A DNA stretch of 64,000 bases. Source: Centrapalus pauciflorus (Eukaryota; Streptophyta; Magnoliopsida; Asterales; Asteraceae). Within the stretch, counting starts at the first letter, position 1; every line of letters begins with the position of its first letter. Where the stretch lies: NCBI GenBank assembly GCA_020465985.1, contig JAANYP010002832.1, positions 124,001-188,000 on the forward strand. Direction: 5' to 3'. The translations under genes and the position numbers were made by a program. Below the pieces are notes generated by a model. That model did not search any database, was not told the DNA's origin, and worked only from the letters and a program-made list of their open reading frames with translations. Below, one piece after another: positions 38,111 through 50,876 of the stretch.

Positions 38111-39525
38111 CAGTGATTTTTTGAAACGTGCAACCATATTTTCAAATATTAAAAAAATTATTAGAATAATTTAATCAAAAGTTTTATAACCCTCAAGCAA
38201 ATAAATAAATTTGTAGTATAATTATTTATAATTTAATGTAACAAATAAAAAAAATAATGAATTGATGATATAATTGTTAAAAAAATTGATATTTTAATTA
38301 AATTACGGTATTTTCGGGTGCAATCGATTTTGAATGAAATTTTTTTAACTGTTGTATGTGTGCGCGCGTGCATGTATAATAGAAATGAGATCAAATGATA
38401 CGTTCAATATTTGTATGAACTGTTGCATCGAAAAAACAAATTTGTTGAATTATTTTGTTATTTCATGATTCAACAAATAATGTTGTATCAAATTGGGACC
38501 AATCAAAAAATAATATAAAAAAGGATAAGACTCAATAAGTTGTAATTATAATTACTTCTTTTATTTCTTACAAATATTAGGGTCAGGTGCACATGAGAAT
38601 ACCTCTATTTCGTTAGAACGTAAAAACCATTCTAAATTTGAGCATCTAATTTATAAAATTGTGCATTTGATACTAAAATTAATACATTTAATAAAATTTT
38701 TTATGTAAACATTTACGCATCTAATGATAAAATTTGCTCCCTTTATGTCGAATTTGTACATTTGACAAAATTTGTACATTTAGTGTGTAATTTAAGAAAA
38801 TTGAATTTTAGATACAATTTTAATGTTAGATTATTATATTTATTAATATTTAGAACTATAAATGATTTTAAGTTACAAATTTAATTTCTAAATTTGTGTA
38901 TTTAATTACAAACTTGTATATTTTAAAGTGGTTTTCAAATTCTCATTGAAGAATTGAGGGATATTATTGAAATTCAACCCGTTATATATATCGAGACACA
39001 CACGTACGTACGTACGTACGTATGTATTTTAATCTTTAATTAACCATTCACCAACCTATCATTAAATTTTAACACCAACTTTTATCACATGCAATGAATT
39101 CTGTAGGTGGCACCAGCAGATACCACTTACCAGGTGTAATGGAATGAATTTTGGTATTTCTCATTTATTAATATTATTACTTCATTGTTATCAAACTATA
39201 AATATATAATTAAGTAACACTAATACCGAATTGATGTGTGTATATGTATCAAAAGAGTATCACTAATGACGCTGCGCATCAGAAAATAATATCTTTAAAA
39301 TACTTTTTATAATATTTTTTTCAAAAACAAATTTTAATAACATTATAAGAATAATATGTAAATTTTCCATACCTTCACGTCTCCTAACTTTTTAAAAATG
39401 ATGTGAACATACAGTTTTATAAATTTGCATATATGTGTGTACGTTTATGTGATACATTATTTCATACACTTATAATGTGTGAATGTGCAATAAAATTTAA
39501 ATAACATTTTTATAATGTTAATTAA
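38111..39525. other. AT-rich intergenic DNA
   Basis: No gene. A run of CGTA repeats is at 39004-39022. 39240-39525, continuing after 40051, looks like one older repeat split by the 39526 insertion. Confidence 0.35.
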
Positions 39526-40044
39526 AGGGATAATGGCGCAAAAAACCCATAACTTGTCAGTTTTTCGTGATTAAAACCCCAAACCATTTTTCGTTGCATA
39601 GAAAACCCCGAACTAACTAAAAATCAGTAAATCAAGGTTTTATCAATGGGTAACCGGTTGAAACTGGTTATTAATCCTACTTGGACCGGTAAATAACCTA
39701 CGTTGAATAAATTTTATATATTGAACCCGGTTGCCAACTATTACACATCACTTAAACACCCGTTAATAATTTTTAATTGTAATTTTTAAACGGGATTACA
39801 TCATCAACGAGGGTTTAAATGACGTTTAATACTTGGAAAATGGTTTTAACAATTAAAATTTATATCACGTAGGTTATTTACCGGTCCACGTAGGATTAAT
39901 AATCGGTTTCAACCGGTTATCAATTGATAAAACCTTGATTTACTAGTTTTTAGTTAGTTCGGGGTTTTTTATGCAACGAAAAATGATTTGGGGTTTTAAT
40001 CACAAAATACTGACAAGTTTGAGGTTTTTTGCGCAATTATCCCT
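39526..40044. mobile_element. Foldback MITE with inverted arms of about 200 bp
   Basis: 519 bp. Begins AGGGATAATGGCGCAAAAAA and ends GCGCAATTATCCCT. The arms share GGGGTTTTAATC-type and AACCGGTT blocks. TAATTAA flanks both sides (39519-39525 and 40045-40051). The superfamily is uncertain; long TIRs suggest MULE. Confidence 0.75.
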
Positions 40045-40051
40045 TAATTAA

Positions 40052-42384
40052 AACATGTTTATGAAAAAAAAAATCTTTTTTAAAAGTGGTACCTCACTTA
40101 AAAACACACACACACATGCGTGTGTGTGTGTGTGTGTGTGTATATATATCCATATCCAATTTAAAAATAAATTAGACGATGATACATTTTACATCCAAAT
40201 GTAAATTAAAAAGGACATATTAATGATATATTTGAATTTTTAAATAAGATAATACATCAAATTTAAAATTAAAAATATACAAAAATATTTAAATAAGGTA
40301 GGCACAACATTCATTGGGTTTCAAATTAATAGTAATGGTGGTGACCATCTCACGTTGTTGCAGATAGCCAGATACGCTAATATTATTAATTGGATATAAA
40401 CAATATATTAATATTATTTGTGTTAAAATTAAAGGTCAAAACACGTACATATTAACTTTTTATTCAATAATATTTTATTTTTTGAGTAATAACATATTTA
40501 AATTTTGAAACAAATTCAAAATTGAATTTGTTATTCGATCCATGTAAACTAATATTTGATATAATGAAAGTCCTACCTAAAGCAAAAATGCATAAAACAC
40601 AAAACAAAAAAATTAATATTAACACCGTATGTTTGTAAATTAGGCCATGAAATGCACACAATACAAAACTATATTTTTCTAAGTAAACTGAAAAAAAGGT
40701 TTAGATTTTAAATGATTCATAACCTAAATAATAAAAATATGTGTCAAAATAAGATGAATATATATCACATTGTAGTAATAAAAAAAATTAACTCACTGAA
40801 AACAAAAAATCATAAATATTTAATTTATTAAAGTCTGACATGTAAAAGAAAAGACAAAAAAATGCGTACAATAAGAATCAAAGAAAAGACAAAAAAATAT
40901 GCAAACAATGGGATTGAACCTCTAACATGTATGCCTTCAAAGTATGATTTACCAGCCAACCTACCACACTTCATGATTTTTTCCCAATGTGAACAGCTGT
41001 GTGGCCCTGTTCATTTACCTTATAAATATTATAATTGGTAGTTAATCTATTATTTTGTTAAATTGACACTTAACTAGAACGTCAATTGACGTAACATATA
41101 TTTGACACGCGTTTTTTTATAATTTTTTTATTTAAAAAATTAATTTCAATTTATTTATAGTTACTATATTTTATGGATACTGTTAATAACCTTAAGTTAA
41201 TAGAATTCATTAAAGGTTAATATACATTACTTCTAAAATGAAAATTTTAATTTTTAATGGTCGACATTGATTATTAATAAAACTAATATTTTATTACATC
41301 TCAATTATGATTTACCATTACTTATAAATAAAATTACAGATTTTTTTCATATTAAACTCTATTTTATATATATTAAAAAAAGGCGATTCTAATTATTCAA
41401 ATGTATTTCATTATATATTAATTTTAATTATATCTATTAGTTTTTGTTTTGTTTGTTTTTAATATACAAATTTATGTTATTTTTTTTAGCATTATTTTGT
41501 TCTTTTACTTCATAATTATATATTTTTAATTACAGTTATATATCTATATATTAACATTAATCGTTTGTATTATTAATCTTAGAACTTTTTATATGTATTC
41601 TATTCATCTGAAATTAAAGTTTTTACACACTCATAACATTTTTATTCTAGGTTTTTTTGCTAGTTGTAAATTTGCACCTTATAATATTAACATTCTTATA
41701 CTTTTATGTTTATTAATATATACGTTATCATACTAATTTACTATAAACATTGATTTATTCATTTTGTGATATGAAAATAAAATTAGGAATTTATTTGTAT
41801 TTAAATGTAATATATATTTGCTTTTAATTTATTGGAAATAAATACATTATTTACTACTTTTTTGTAAAGGTTCTAAGTAGGAACATGTAAAAATATTTAT
41901 ATCAACATCACTAACAAGTTTCGCATTCAAGCTCAGGGTTTGATTAGGAATATTAGCTTCAAATTTTCAAAAATAACTAGCCTTTTGTGTGTATGTTGTG
42001 ATTTTCAAATCTATTATTGATTTGTGTAACAGTTACGATTTTCAGTTATGGTTTATGTATGTGACTTGTTTGTGTGGTTGTTTATAGTTTGACTATGGTT
42101 TTATATGCGTTCAAATTTGACGGCGGTAACCAGCGGCTACAGATGATTCTTCATGAAGAACATTCATAACAAGAACGTATCATATTCTTGAATAATATAT
42201 TGATAACTTGAATTCATAATTATGAATATAAATTGTTTAAAATTAATGAATAAATAATTAGATTGATTTAAATAAAGAGTATTAATGAATAAACAATTAA
42301 ATTAAAAAGGTACATTTGTTTTATTTGGATCAATTAGATGATAATTTACCAAGACCAAATGTGTAATAATGAAAAGGATAAAAT
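40052..42384. other. AT-rich intergenic DNA, one SINE-like patch
   Basis: No gene. On the minus strand around 40985-40895 GGTTGGCTGGTAAATCATAC and GAGGTTCAATCCCATTG resemble A- and B-box sequences of a tRNA-derived SINE. The rest is featureless and AT-rich. Confidence 0.35.
40104..40140. repeat. (CA)n-(TG)n palindromic dinucleotide tract
   Basis: An alternating (CA)n run turns at ATGCG into a (TG)n run, giving an inverted dinucleotide repeat that could form Z-DNA or a cruciform. Confidence 0.7.
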
Positions 42385-42911
42385 CATGGTTGTTAAGATC
42401 GCAAATAAGATGGTAGTAACGGTAGATCTTACGATCCTACCAAGTGATTTTGAGTAGGATCGGTAAAAGATCGTTTTATAACAAGATCGTACGTAAAATC
42501 ATGGGATCATATGTAGGATCGTAGGATCGGTCACTGATCCGATCCTACCTTTTATGAGTTCTGGACTCTTAATTTTAACCGCGTTCCCGTGGTATTGTTT
42601 ACCGATTCAATCTAATCTTTTACCTAAATTTAATTATTTTATACATTAGGGTAACGAGTCAAATTATAGGATGTATGATTGGTTGATTTTTCTTTATAAC
42701 CGTAAATATTTTAAACAAGAATGTACGTTGTTTCCTTGTTTGTTGTATAAATATTCTTTTGAGTGTTATATAATTAATTTATAATATAAAATCACATATT
42801 ATAGTACCTAGAAAAAAATTAAAAAGTAGTGATTTTGTGGTAGAATTTTACGATCCCGATCTTGTAGAGACGATAACGATCCTAGCTAAGATCTCGATAT
42901 TGACAACCTTG
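42385..42911. mobile_element. hAT-type element with 8-bp TSD
   Basis: 527 bp. The left end CATGGTTGTTAA pairs with TTGACAACCTTG at the right, and GATAAAAT is duplicated exactly at 42377-42384 and 42912-42919. The subterminal regions are rich in GATCGT/ACGATC and AGGATCG words, a likely transposase-binding array. Confidence 0.85.
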
Positions 42912-43130
42912 GATAAAATGAGTATGGTAAGTAATATAACAAAGTGACTGTTAACTTCGACGGAAGAGACCAAATCCATAATTTTGAACAAACTACAAAG
43001 ACTATTTAATGTATCTCAATTTTTTTGGGATCAATGAAACTGAGATTTTGTGCAAGAAAAAAAAAAGTTCCATCTACGAGAATCACCATTTATATATACG
43101 TAAATTCAGTTTAGAATTATAACTGGAAAA

Positions 43131-43312
43131 CACTACTACAATCGGTATCATTTTCCTCTTGCAAATTGGTCACAATTTAGTACATATTTGCGACGGAGTT
43201 TGTCGGTCGCAAAAGTTTACCGACAATCACAAATCTGACATAAATCCGTTGCAACTTGATCAATGTTTGTGATGAATTATTTCCGTCGCAATAGCCTCTC
43301 TTTGTAGTAGTG
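43131..43312. mobile_element. Small CACTA MITE
   Basis: 182 bp. The left end CACTACTACAATCGG pairs with CTTTGTAGTAGTG at the right, with AAA duplicated at 43128-43130 and 43313-43315. GCGACGG and CCGTCGC words recur inside. Noncoding. Confidence 0.8.
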
Positions 43313-43486
43313 AAAATCAAAAAAATAATAATAAATGGTAGAAAAATTTATTTAATTGTTTTATATATAAATAAATCTCAAATTCACATTCTTTTTCCAT
43401 GACATCTGTGTTCTCTGTTGAAAATGTTGAAATAAAAACAAAATAAACTACTCATTAATCTTAAGACATGTTTTCTCCACCTAAAT

Positions 43487-43580
43487 TTTAACTTGACTCC
43501 AACGGAAGTCAAACCCGTAACCTGTCACTTACATAACCATCTTGATACCGCTAGGCCAAAAGCCTTTTGGTAAATTTTTA
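43487..43580 (-). mobile_element. tRNA-derived SINE-like fragment
   Basis: On the minus strand TTTTGGCCTAGCGGTATCA resembles an A-box and GGTTACGGGTTTGACTTCC a B-box, at tRNA-like spacing. A similar fragment is at about 46615-46705, with GGTCTAGCGCTACCGA. The ends are not defined. Confidence 0.4.
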
Positions 43581-43703
43581 TTTTGAGATTTTAATAAATC
43601 AAGAAGGAAAAAAGTTGACAAGGGGTCCAACAAGTGACATAAAGCTTTCGCGATCCTAGAAATAAATGTCATTGTGGTCACAACAAAATACATTTCTTAA
43701 GAC

Positions 43704-44051
43704 TATATATATATATAATAATTATAGAACCTAAATTTGCTATAGATTTACAGACCTAACTTTAAAATTAAATAACATAAAAAAACTATTAATTTTTAAA
43801 ACAAAAAATTTTACCACAAAAGCAAAATTTTATCTTATTCAAAATGTGACAAATGATTTTACATTTTTTCAAAAAAGATTAAAAATTCAACATTAAGTAT
43901 TCACCACTGAATATTAGAGATTGAATGTTCTACATTGAATCCTCTGAATTTTACCATATTCAACGTCAAGTAAACGTTATAGATTTGAATATTCAACATC
44001 GAATATATGTTTTTACAGTTTTTTACACCAAATTTAGGTTCTGCAACAATC

Positions 44052-44137
<86 letters not shown>
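43704..44137. mobile_element. (TA)n-flanked element related to the one in the MATE intron
   Basis: A core of about 340 bp (43718-44056) lies between a short TA run (43704-43717) and a long one (44057-44137). The left end AGAACCTAAATTTGC and right end CAAATTTAGGTTCTGCAAC pair and match the ends of the 7494-8775 element. The interior has short tandem CATTGAATxTTAGA/TTCAACATCGAATA-like units. Confidence 0.55.
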
Positions 44138-44144
<7 letters not shown>

Positions 44145-46070
44145 CATATTGAGGTTCAATTGAGAACTTTTATGCATCGAGAACCTCGAGAAACTTTTAT
44201 GCATCGGATAATCTACCAAGGATACACAAAGGGCATTTAGGGAACACTAAAGATACAGTAATTAATTTATTTCTAAAAATCATTAAAAGATAATTAGGAG
44301 TTACATTTTGTATTATAATCTCATCTTAACTACATTCATCATTTTCCTCCCCATTTCTATCTCTCTCTCTCTCTCTCTAATTGTGTTCTTCATGATTTTC
44401 ATAGTGATTATGATTTGAAGACGAAGATTAACGATGAGCCGATGATGAACATGAACAAGAGATGCAACCGATGATGAATATGAAAAACACGGTGCATAGA
44501 TGGATGATGAACGACGAATAATGATGAATCATAGATGGATGATGAACAATGACGATGATGCATAGATGGATGATGAACGACGAATAATGATGATGCATAG
44601 ATAAACACGATTAACGATGAAATGTATCGATCTCCATCATCTTTTTTGAATTTGTGTAATTTTTGTTAAATTTGGAAATGTATCAATTGAATTTATTTAA
44701 CATTGATTATTGGATTATTTATTGAAATATTAAATTTAATGAGGTATGCACATTTCCCAAAATGCCCTTCCTTGTTTGTTTCTATAATGCACAAGATGCA
44801 TAAAATTGTCCAACTATTTACCCTTGTAGGGATATTGTGCCCGATACCAATTATAAAATATAAGAAATGTATTACGAATTACAATTCAAGAAATGAAATT
44901 ACAATACACGGAAATAAATAAAGTACAGAAATTAAAATTACAAATAAAAGAAATAATAATACGGAAAGTAAATTACAATACGGAAAATAAATGCTGAGTC
45001 TCGTGTTTGACACGATTCCCTTAAAACAGATTCGAAGTCTGTTTCCCAGGGTACAACAGCCAAAGCAGTGTGTACTGCCGGAGGTAACCAACTTGCCTGA
45101 AAGAACACGTGAATTCAAAGTGATCTTCGTTCTTGGAAGCAGCAACGTCTTGCCGTTAAAGTGTAAAACCTTTCAAATATCTCAAGTGTTTCCAGAATAT
45201 TTTTTTTCAAGTCTTTCAAGTGGTTTGGTGTGTTGAATCTCCAATTATTTTATAGGAAATTGGAGTTGAAACAACAAATTAATCATCTTTTTAATTACAA
45301 AAACCGTTTTGTAACACTCCATTATTACAAGGTTTATTGTTAATTAAAATGAGTAATTATGTGTTGAAAACCAAATTGTTACAGCTCATTAAATCAGTCA
45401 CCTGCTGATTTAATTAACAACTCGAGAACATGTTTGGCCGAAGCCTGCTCAAGGACAGCTTGAGCAAACTCCAGAACAGGTTTCACGAAGCCTGTCCAAC
45501 TCTCACCTGGAGTAAAAAAGTTGTCTCGCACGAGCCCTGATTTTCGGAGCTGCATTCGTGTCCGCAGGTGCTGGCGTACACGAGTTCAGTGGATTTTAGC
45601 CTTCGGGGTCCAAGATTTGCACCCCCCCTGCGCGCGGGTAGGCATTGGAGTAAAACCACAAACAATCTTGCCATGGCTTTGAACACTCCTCCTTATAAAC
45701 CCACTTTGGTTTCATCTTCCTTCCTATGTGGGACTCTCTTCACCCACTTAGAAGAAGTTTCAATCATTCCAAACACCAATCTTTGAGCATCGATATATCA
45801 TTCATCTTAGCTCCGTTTTGGACGTTCTTTATATCGTTGGAATCCTCTCTTCAAGGAGAATACAAACCCACAAAATATTCATTATATATATCACAATTAT
45901 ATATAATTATATTTGGTCCAAAAACATGAAAAATACACTTTTCCTTTGAAAAATTTACACTTTTTTCCAACAACCATTTTGTCATTAATCTAATCCATAC
46001 AATTTTTTGATCTAATGGATGATATAGGTATTTTTATACCTCGATACATAAAATATCTCAATTGAACCTC

Positions 46071-46111
<41 letters not shown>
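44138..46111. mobile_element. (TA)n-flanked GATGCAT element, interrupted by a solo LTR
   Basis: Sister of the 29915-34310 element. The ends GGTTCAATTGAGAACTTTTA (44153) and ATCTCAATTGAACCTCC (near 46056) are inverted, with TA runs 44057-44137 and 46074-46111 outside. The body 44440-44620 has GATGCATAGATGGATGATGA repeats, and (CT)n is at 44360-44378. At 44768-44780 it reads CCTTCCTTGTTTG uninterrupted, exactly where the sister copy carries the CACTA element. It is itself split by an LTR at 44825-45972. Confidence 0.7.
44825..45972. mobile_element. Solo LTR (1148 bp)
   Basis: Starts TGTAGGGATATTG and ends TTTTTTCCAACA, the TG...CA boundary. ACCCT precedes it (44820-44824) and ACCAT follows (45973-45977), a 5-bp duplication with one mismatch. 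It lies within the GATGCAT element; the sister copy at about 34225 reads straight through. There are no internal retroviral-type genes, so it is a solo LTR. It shares GACACGATTCCCTTAAAACA and TCCTATGTGGGAC with the LTR at 48376. Confidence 0.8.
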
Positions 46112-46113
<2 letters not shown>

Positions 46114-46380
46114 TTCAATGGAGAACCTCCATGCATCGAAGAACCTTGAAGAACCTCCATGCATCACCACAAATGCATCACAATTCCCCCGTAATGCATC
46201 ATTATTTCCACGTGATGCATCAAATTCTCGAGTGATGCATCGATTTTTACATTATTTCCACTTGATTTATCAAATTCTCGCGTGATGCATCGATTTCTAC
46301 GTGATGCATTTCAGTTTTTCTAGCGATGCATTGTGGTTCTTCAAGGTTCTTCGATGCATAAGGTTCTCCATTGAACCCAC

Positions 46381-46448
<68 letters not shown>
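46111..46448. mobile_element. (TA)n-flanked element with TGATGCATC array
   Basis: Core 46112-46382, 271 bp, between TA runs 46074-46111 and 46383-46448. GGTTCAATGGAGAACC at the left pairs with GGTTCTCCATTGAACCCACC at the right. TGATGCATC recurs between 46190 and 46310 with CACG/CTCG linkers. It is almost the same plan and length as the core at 3808-4080. It shares its left TA run with the preceding element. Confidence 0.65.
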
Positions 46449-46450
<2 letters not shown>

Positions 46451-48375
46451 AAAAATTTAATGAAAAAAAAAAAACAATGTGTGCTAGTGAATCTATATTG
46501 TCCTAAGTCTTGAAGCTACGGATACCCAATAAATTGTGTATGAGCATATGACCAAATGGAATGGTGAATGTTTAAAAGAGTGATTTATGCTATCATCTAT
46601 TTGCTACACGTTATCATTTTTATCTTAAATAAGCATTAAACTCATAACCATTTGGTTGACAAAATATATCGGTAGCGCTAGACCAAATGCCTTTGGATAT
46701 CTTTAAGTTGTAAATAAATAGTGTTTTGCATGAGCTAATGAATTCGTTGGGTGTTTGGTGTTACGTTATAATTAAAATTATTACTACACAATAATGTAAA
46801 TAATTGGTTTAAAGTGTATGGATTGAATTGCTTAATAATTGATTATTTGTGTTACTTTTTTTCAAAAGTTAAAAAAATGTAGCTTGTTTGATTATTTTAC
46901 AAAGTTAAAACACAAATCCAAACACTTTAAAATATGATTATTTTATAATTGTTACAACAAAAAGCATAAGCTAACACTTTTTGTTACAACTATAATCTGA
47001 TTATTAGTTTCCAAAATGTTACAACACTTTTTCAAACACAAATCCAAACTTCTTTGATTATATAAAATTATCTACCTTGTCTTATCTAAATAAAGAATAT
47101 AACGATGAATTTACCAATGAAACGTAAAACGGGATCCTATAGGGAAAACCAAGGCATGCTTCCACTTAAAATATCATTTTTCTTAGGGGTCGTTTGATTC
47201 GCTAGAATCGTCAGAGACCGGAAGGAAAATAAATTTATTTTTAATTACTGATATATTCAGATTTCTTTATAAGTTCAAGTTACGAATATTTTATTGAACC
47301 AAATGTGGAGATTGGAGTCGTCTCATTGATTTTAAAGGCTTTGTGCATGTAATTTTATAACAGATTTTAAAACACAAAAATTTAATATTCAGACTACATT
47401 TAATACTAACGTAAATGTTAATAAGTGACAGACATTATATGTGCATATTGTATTTTATAATAGTTTTGATGGTATATAATTATTTTAAACAAATAATGAA
47501 ATATCTTTCTTTTGTATTTTTTTAAATCACATGACATTTTAGGTTTACATAAAAAATAAAAAGAATTTGAATATGTTTATAAGTTTCACTTTAAGAAGGT
47601 TCTAAATATAAATATTCTTTTTTAAATATTGTGAGTCCTGAAATCTGATTTCTTTTTTTATGAATATTAGGCTCTATGAAATTGAAGGTCCTGTACGGTC
47701 GATTTTCTGACACGTGGCTTTGAGAGAGCTAGCCTTGCTTGTGAAAGGGTCAATGCAAGGAAGGGTGTTAGGTGAGGTAGAGTTTTGTTAGATTAAATAT
47801 TTGTACGTGATGCATGCATGGTAGCTCAAATATATTTATAGTCCGTTGAAGAAAGTAATTAAAATTGGAAGAAAAAAAAAATGGTGTTATTATGTCTGGT
47901 TTTTAGTTGAGCATTGATTGTGCCTGCAAATATAAGACAATACTTTTGTCATACGGTTGTTTGGTTGTATGGTTGAGGAGATAAAATAAACATTTATTTC
48001 AAATACTATATCCTCCGTCAACTGGTATAACTTTACAAATGTCAAGTTTTCAATATGAATTGAATACGTAATATTGTCTCTCGTTATGATGTAGCAGTAG
48101 CAACATTATTTATTTTCTTTTTATTTTGAATCATGTTAAATTGAATAAATCTTAATGTATAAATATAACTATATATAACAAACCATAGTAATATACAATT
48201 AATATAACTTAATTAATTTGATTATTGTGTAGTTAATTGTACCTCTTTCTATTGTTATCTTATCTTTAAAATTAATAGATCGATCGGGATAAAAAAAGAT
48301 ACCATATATTAAAGAGATATTTCATGATCGATAGCACTTTAAATTAATTTTTTTTAAAATAAATATATATGTAAT
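46449..48375. other. AT-rich intergenic DNA
   Basis: No gene recognised. A SINE-like minus-strand fragment lies at about 46615-46705. A possible MITE end GGGGTCGTTTGATTCG is at about 47185, without an identified partner. The rest is featureless. Confidence 0.35.
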
Positions 48376-48955
48376 TGTAGGAATAACGTTCTTGATACAA
48401 ATTATAAAACATAAGAATTTGAAATAAAATAAAAATTCTTTAATTTAAATTGCAATACGGAAATAAATAACCAAAATTTAAATTACAACGAAACTGAAAA
48501 TGAATTAAGTTCTGATACGGAAAACAAAAGTTGATGCTCGTTTTTGACACGATTCCCTTAAAACAGATTCGAGACTGTTTTTCAAGGTATAACAGCCTAA
48601 GCAGTACGTATTGCCGGAGTTAAACCAACTTTGATTTGCGAGTGGACACGAGTTCAATGAATTTTTACTATTTGGACCCAATATTTGTCTTGGAGTAACT
48701 TATCATACTTGTCAAGACTCCCCCTTATAAACCAGTCATAGTTTGGTCCTTCTTCCTATGTGGGACAAGTTCTCACCTTTTTAACTTACATTTTCCCACA
48801 TCAAACATCAATTTTTGAGCATCGATATCTCATTTAATTTATATCGTTGTGAAACTCTCTTCAAAGAGAATACAAACGCATTAAACATTAATTATATATA
48901 ATTAAATTTGTCCAAAACTATGAAAAAATAAAATTTTCCACACATTTTTCCAACG
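48376..48955. mobile_element. Solo LTR, internally deleted copy (580 bp)
   Basis: Begins TGTAGGAATAACG and ends TTTTTCCAACG, with an exact 5-bp duplication GTAAT at 48371-48375 and 48956-48960. It aligns with both ends of the 44825 LTR but lacks about 500 bp of the middle. Breakpoints lie near GCCGGAGTTAAACCAACTT and GGACACGAGTTCA. Confidence 0.8.
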
Positions 48956-48960
48956 GTAAT

Positions 48961-49800
48961 AAATCAATGTTTATGTTATAGTAATATATCCAAGACATCA
49001 ATTTTATACATATAAATATTCAGTGATATCCCGCGATACCTTTACATACGTGATACCCTCTTGATATTAAATTTGAAATTAAATATCTTATATTAATATA
49101 TGATCTACATATAATAGTTGTATAATTTAACCTTAAATCCATTATAATGGCAAATGTGATTAGCAGTATTACAGTATTAATATGGGGGGATCCATCCAAT
49201 GAAACCAGTGCATTTATTAGGTTGGTGAGGAGTATATTATTATTATCATTATTATTATTATTACTATTATTATTATTAAATGTGTCGTCTAGATTGATGA
49301 TTCATTGGTTAATTAAGGTTTGTTTAACAAACAAAAGTGATGATTATTAATTAAGAAGATACATATGATTGTCATCGTCGTCTGGTTCTGCTGCGCGCAT
49401 TTATTGATTGGAGTTTCATTCTTCTTCGTACTTACTATAGACCAAACACCTTTTCGTTTTCGTTTGAAAAATATTAAATTGTCCGCCAATCAACCATTAC
49501 CAACTTAATTGAATTCTTTGTATAAATTAAATTTATACTCCAAACTTTTATAAAAATAATAATAATGAATGTCAATGATTTAAATAAGAAAAGTTGAATC
49601 CATTATAGTTTTGACTTTTATATTAACAATATATCTAATTTCAAACTTCATCATTCATCACCAATTAAACAGTGCCAGACGTACAACTCATTTATTTTAA
49701 TTTGTTGATAAATAAATATCCGTATTTTCCTTTACTTCACAAAACGTTAAGTAGCTAATCTGGTTGTTGGGCTCATCTATCTAATGGGTGGTGGTGTGGG
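48961..49800. other. AT-rich intergenic DNA
   Basis: No gene. (ATT)n-type microsatellite at 49232-49277. Nothing else is recognised. Confidence 0.35.
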
Positions 49801-49808
49801 TTTGAACC

Positions 49809-50307
49809 TAGGAATGGGAAAAAAAAAAAAAAAAATCCGAGCTCGATGGGGAAAACTGAAAACAGATTAAAATAGAATGCCTTTTCCCGAACCCAATTAA
49901 ACCACCAATTAAATACCCGTATCCTTTTTATGTAATAATAAATATTTTATTTATAGTTTAGAATATACATGTATGTTTTTATTATATTTATATCATATAA
50001 TAATAAATATTTTTCTTTGTTTGTACACATATATATAATTGTTTTGTTAATGATTTTACTCATTTTTGTACTCGTTTATGGTTTGAATCATTATAAATTT
50101 TACTCGTTTAGGATTAACAATGATCTTAAAATAAAAATTTCACTGTTTAATTAAACATATGTTATGAATGGGTTCCCCCGAATCCCCACGGTTTTCCCGC
50201 CTATTCGACGGAAATCCCCATTAAGGCCCTGCGGGTTTTTTTTAATGGGGACAGGATATGACCAATCCCTGCCCCGAACGGCCGAACCCGCCGCATTATC
50301 ATCCCTA
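49809..50307. mobile_element. hAT-type MITE related to the 11728 element
   Basis: 499 bp. The left end TAGGAATGGGAA and right end ATTATCATCCCTA are the TAGGGATG-type TIR, decayed on the left. TTTGAACC (49801-49808) and TTTAAACC (50308-50315) form an 8-bp duplication with one mismatch. The right 140 bp are rich in CCCCGAA/CGGGTT runs, as in the 11728-12366 copy. Confidence 0.7.
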
Positions 50308-50315
50308 TTTAAACC

Positions 50316-50813
50316 CCACCTTTTTTTTGTGTTATATTTTTTAGCATTTGTTTGTTTTTTTTAATTCTTTTTATGTTTTGGGTTTTTTTTTTTCCTTTTT
50401 AAATTTGTATTTGGCTTTTTTTCATTTTCTAGTTTTTCAATTTTTTTATTAGTTTTTGGTTCTTTTTTACTCTTTAGGGTGAGAGGTGTAGTCATCTTTA
50501 CTAAATTCATTATTTTAGATGCTTTAACGTCACATTAGCTTTTCTCTTTTAACAATTTTCATTTTAAAATATTAGAATTACTCATCATTCTCAACTTTCT
50601 ATCTATCTTAATTTTTACTAAAAATAATATTATTTATAATTGATAATTAAAACTTAAAAATTTAATTTTATAAAAACTAACTTAAACTATTACATAAATA
50701 AATTTAAATTTAAAAATTACCAGAATGTAAAAATAAAAATCATATAAATACTCATCTTTCTAAAATTATATATGTATATATATGTATGTATGTATGTATG
50801 TATAGATAGATGG

Positions 50814-50876
<63 letters not shown>

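Noticed and set aside
44879..45236. Short proteins on both strands
   Set aside because: They lie wholly inside the solo LTR and have no retroelement domains.
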